From: an uncultured Bacteroides sp.
GTDB taxonomy: Bacteria > Bacteroidota > Bacteroidia > Bacteroidales > Bacteroidaceae
Assembly (NCBI GenBank): GCA_900557355.1
Contig: USSR01000306.1
Span: forward strand, 1 to 7,949
Direction: 5' to 3'
Length of the DNA stretch: 7,949 bases
Shown piece by piece: positions 5,684 to 7,949 of the stretch. The notes under the pieces were generated by a model, which had not been told where the DNA came from, did no database searches, and was given only the letters and a program-made list of their open reading frames with translations. The translations under genes and the position numbers were made by a program. Every line of letters starts with the position of its first letter. The stretch's first letter is position 1.

Positions 5684-7705
5684 ATGATGAGAGTTAATCA
5701 ATTACTTGGAATGGGTGCGTGTTTCGCTATGCTCGCACTGACAGGGTGCATGGATAAAGATGTTTATGATCCTGGTAAGGATCCGACCGTATTAAAGCCG
5801 GAAAGTGAATACTTTGATTTTACCACAACTACTAATGTGGCGTTCGAGGTCAACTATGGAGAGATTGGGAGTAATGCTTTAATAGAAATCTTTACAGAAT
5901 ATCCAATCTCTTATAATGAAACAGGCTCGTTCGTCATCCAGGGTGAACCAGTTTATAAGATATTTGCGGATACAAAAGGACGTTTCGTTGGCGATGTGGA
6001 ATTGCCTACGGCTGCTAAAGTGGTGTATGTTTTCTCACCTACCTGGGGTGTTCCCATGTGTGTGGAAGCTAGTGTGGAGAATGGAAAGGTGACGGTGAAC
6101 GAGACGGACGCTGCTTCGCGGGCGGTAGCTGCTACACGGGCGAAGTCAAATTTGAAGTTAGTTACAGTCAATAATGCACAGAAAGTGTATTCCTTGGTGG
6201 AGATTAGTGATAGTTACGGAAAACCTGGGGATATCAATGGTCTGATTGAGTATAATAAGGTTATTAGTAGTAAGTTTATCAATAACGTACAAAAGGCCTT
6301 GTGGAAAGGTAAAAGCAGTAAACCAGATAAATTGAATAATTCAAATTATGTGAGAGATACTGAGCACGTTAATACTACTATTGCAAAGGCCTATCAAAAT
6401 GAACAAGGTCAAATCGTAACAGTGGCAGATGCTGAATTGTTCTTTACTTTTTTAACAGAATCCTGTTGGTATCAGAATGTAGTGGGGTATTATTATTATA
6501 AGACCGGTGAATGTCCTGCGGCTCCTGATCAAGTGAAGAAAATCGTTATCTTCCCGAATGCTTCAATTAAAGGTAATGTACCTTATTTGAATTGGTACGA
6601 TAAAGTGCCGGGAGGAGCTACTAATTATGGTAGTAGAAATGCTCCTTTGGAAACGAACCGGAAGGTGCAACTTCTCTTTCAGGACGATCAGGGTAATCTT
6701 TCCACCAAATTTCCGGCAGGGTATACCATCGGCTACTTTATTATTGCTGACGGTTTTAAATGTGGTAGTAAAGGCCATGACGGTTTCATTGATACAGATA
6801 AGAGTTTCGTTTATTCTAATGAAGAGTGGAATAAGAACTATCAAGGTCAGAAAGCCCGCTTTATCTCTCTTTCAGCCGAAAGGGGTACTGTGGTCTATGG
6901 CGTAGAAGATGGTGGAGACAGCAGTTACGAAGATCTCCTCTTCTGTATTGATGCGAATCCTAATGAAGCCATCCAAGACCCTGACCGTCCTGTCATAGAT
7001 CCAGATGAACCGGAAGTTTCTGAAACAGAGAACAATTATATGTCTTTTGCCTATGAGGATATCTGGCCTTCGGGAGGTGACTATGACCTGAATGATGTTA
7101 TCATAGAATACCATCGTTCCATTACCTTCAATAAAGATAATTACGTGAGTGAGGTGAAAGAAACCTACGAACCGGTACAAAAGGTGGGTGCTGCCACGAA
7201 CAGGAATGCGTTTGCCGTACAGTATGCCACAGATCAACGCGGCGAAATGGTTCTGCCATCCGGTGCTGTGGATGAAACGCAAACTAATTCTATTATTCTC
7301 TTCCCCAATGCTATGGATGTGAGAAATCAGAAGTTCGTGATTACCCGTACATTTGCTGCTGGCGCCATGAAGAAGGATGCCTTAAAAGTTGGAAACTCAA
7401 TATTGAATCCTTATATCATTGTGAACTATGAGGGGGCTGGAAAAGACAATCGTACTGAAGTGCATTTGCCAAAGTCTAAAGCTACTAACTTGGCAAATTC
7501 TGATCAGATAGGTAAAGAGGCAGATGCTTACTATGTAAATAAGGATGGAAAACACCCGTTTGCCATTTCAATACCCGGCACTTTCACTTCTGTAACGGAG
7601 ACTGTGACGATAGATAAAGAATATCCCGATTTCGAGAAATGGGTAGAATCGGATGGTAAAGAATATACAGATTGGTATAAGAATTATCAGAAGTCTGCCA
7701 ATTGA
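5684..7705 (+). CDS. Surface lipoprotein with DUF4114-like and LruC/DUF4842 domains
   Basis: The protein has 673 residues. The lipobox LALTGC places the lipidated cysteine at 22, followed by acidic MDKD, so outer-membrane or surface location is likely. Residues about 40-135 form a beta-rich N-terminal domain, and about 145-155 (SRAVAATRAKS) look like a linker. Residues about 285-425 resemble DUF4114: KIVIFPNASIKG, then YTIGYFIIADGF, ending in the acidic motif GVEDGGDSSYEDLLF (406-420). A Pro/Asp linker at 432-450 (DPDRPVIDPDEPEVSE) leads to the LruC/DUF4842-type domain. That domain contains AYEDIWPSGGDYDLNDVIIEY (456-476) and SIILFPNAMDVRNQKFVITR (536-555). Both acidic motifs end in (E/N)D and a hydrophobic strand and may bind calcium; this is an inference. 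LruC is named after a Leptospira lipoprotein; no enzymatic role is known to me. A second ATG follows directly (Met-Met). It is monocistronic, with its own promoter and a terminator. Confidence 0.92.
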   Translation: MMRVNQLLGMGACFAMLALTGCMDKDVYDPGKDPTVLKPESEYFDFTTTTNVAFEVNYGEIGSNALIEIFTEYPISYNETGSFVIQGEPVYKIFADTKGRFVGDVELPTAAKVVYVFSPTWGVPMCVEASVENGKVTVNETDAASRAVAATRAKSNLKLVTVNNAQKVYSLVEISDSYGKPGDINGLIEYNKVISSKFINNVQKALWKGKSSKPDKLNNSNYVRDTEHVNTTIAKAYQNEQGQIVTVADAELFFTFLTESCWYQNVVGYYYYKTGECPAAPDQVKKIVIFPNASIKGNVPYLNWYDKVPGGATNYGSRNAPLETNRKVQLLFQDDQGNLSTKFPAGYTIGYFIIADGFKCGSKGHDGFIDTDKSFVYSNEEWNKNYQGQKARFISLSAERGTVVYGVEDGGDSSYEDLLFCIDANPNEAIQDPDRPVIDPDEPEVSETENNYMSFAYEDIWPSGGDYDLNDVIIEYHRSITFNKDNYVSEVKETYEPVQKVGAATNRNAFAVQYATDQRGEMVLPSGAVDETQTNSIILFPNAMDVRNQKFVITRTFAAGAMKKDALKVGNSILNPYIIVNYEGAGKDNRTEVHLPKSKATNLANSDQIGKEADAYYVNKDGKHPFAISIPGTFTSVTETVTIDKEYPDFEKWVESDGKEYTDWYKNYQKSAN

Positions 7706-7739
7706 TATTTTCTCATTGGAGAAGTAAAAAGGAAAAGAT

Positions 7740-7801
7740 AAATAAGAGGGTGTTTACTCAATTGCCTGGTTAATGAGCAAGGAGTAAACACCCTCTTATT
7801 T
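7740..7801. terminator. Bidirectional hairpin terminator with 20-bp perfect stem
   Basis: The arms at 7740-7759 and 7782-7801 are perfectly complementary (core GAGGGTGTTTACTC with GAGTAAACACCCTC), with a 22-base loop. The loop holds a further TTGC/GCAA pairing. A short T run (TTTTT, 7799-7803) follows on the plus strand. An A-rich stretch before the stem (7725-7745) would give U residues on the minus strand. It sits 34 bp after the LruC-domain gene stop and 11 bp from the stop of the converging gene, so it can end both transcripts. Confidence 0.88.
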
Positions 7802-7812
7802 TTGTGAAAAGC

Positions 7813-7949
7813 TTACTGTGAGTTGCGTGTTACGGTATGCAGTATGTTCCCTTTTTTATCGATCATTCGTAGTGTTAGCGTTTTTTTGTCCGCAGATATT
7901 ATGGAAAAACCCGGTTCAGGACTGCAGAATACGGTTCCTTCTGTCGGGG
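7813..7949 (-). CDS. C-terminal end of an unidentified protein (start outside window)
   Basis: The reverse strand is open from the window edge to TAA at 7813-7815, giving 44 residues: GTVFCSPEPGFSIISADKK, then TLTLRMIDKKGNILHTVTRNSQ. The pattern of a beta strand, TLTLR, then a turn DKKGN and a last strand resembles the small C-terminal beta domain found in some secreted or lipoprotein phosphoesterases and other Ig-like tails. The piece is too short for a family call. Its position directly behind a hairpin terminator supports a real gene end. Convergent with the LruC-domain gene. Confidence 0.7.
   Translation of the reverse strand, partial: PTEGTVFCSPEPGFSIISADKKTLTLRMIDKKGNILHTVTRNSQ

Overview
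The window looks like chromosomal DNA of a Bacteroides-type gut bacterium (Bacteroidales). Five genes are preceded by boxes that match or nearly match the Bacteroidetes sigma factor -7 element TAnnTTTG. Shine-Dalgarno sites are mostly absent, two lipoproteins carry Bacteroidetes-style signals (Cys followed by a Lys/Asp/Glu-rich stretch), and the first protein resembles a GNAT family I know from Bacteroides. Base composition is moderately AT-rich.

Layout, left to right. (1) 1-1057, minus: a GNAT-family N-acetyltransferase-like protein, with its C-terminus cut off by the window edge. (2) 1112-2074, minus: a complete sodium/calcium antiporter of the YrbG/CaCA family with both alpha-repeat signatures. 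(3) 2195-3997, plus: a large MscS-type mechanosensitive channel with a signal peptide and a periplasmic coiled-coil region. Genes 2 and 3 diverge from a 120-bp spacer with a -7 box on each strand, forming an envelope and ion homeostasis pair. (4) 4027-4131: a small array of five units with a 22-bp period, built on GTAA-N6-TTAC palindromes. It lies in the convergent gap after the channel gene, and its last unit runs over the stop codon of the next gene. (5) 5417-4128, minus: a surface lipoprotein gene (IPT/TIG-like N-terminus, propeller-like remainder) interrupted by one in-frame TGA after codon 321. The reading frame stays open for another 107 codons. (6) 5418-5683: a 266-bp AT-rich divergent promoter region with a good plus-strand promoter and two perfect dyads. 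(7) 5684-7705, plus: a 673-aa surface lipoprotein with a DUF4114-like segment followed by an LruC/DUF4842-type domain. (8) 7740-7801: a 20-bp perfect-stem hairpin terminator, probably bidirectional. (9) 7813-7949, minus: the last 44 codons of a converging gene running in from the right.

Most of the window is ordinary core or accessory Bacteroides content. I see no RNA gene, CRISPR array, insertion sequence, phage gene or defence operon. The observations most worth a second look are the 22-bp palindromic array at 4027-4131, the single in-frame TGA at 4452-4454, and the dyad overlapping the -7 box of the LruC-domain lipoprotein gene.
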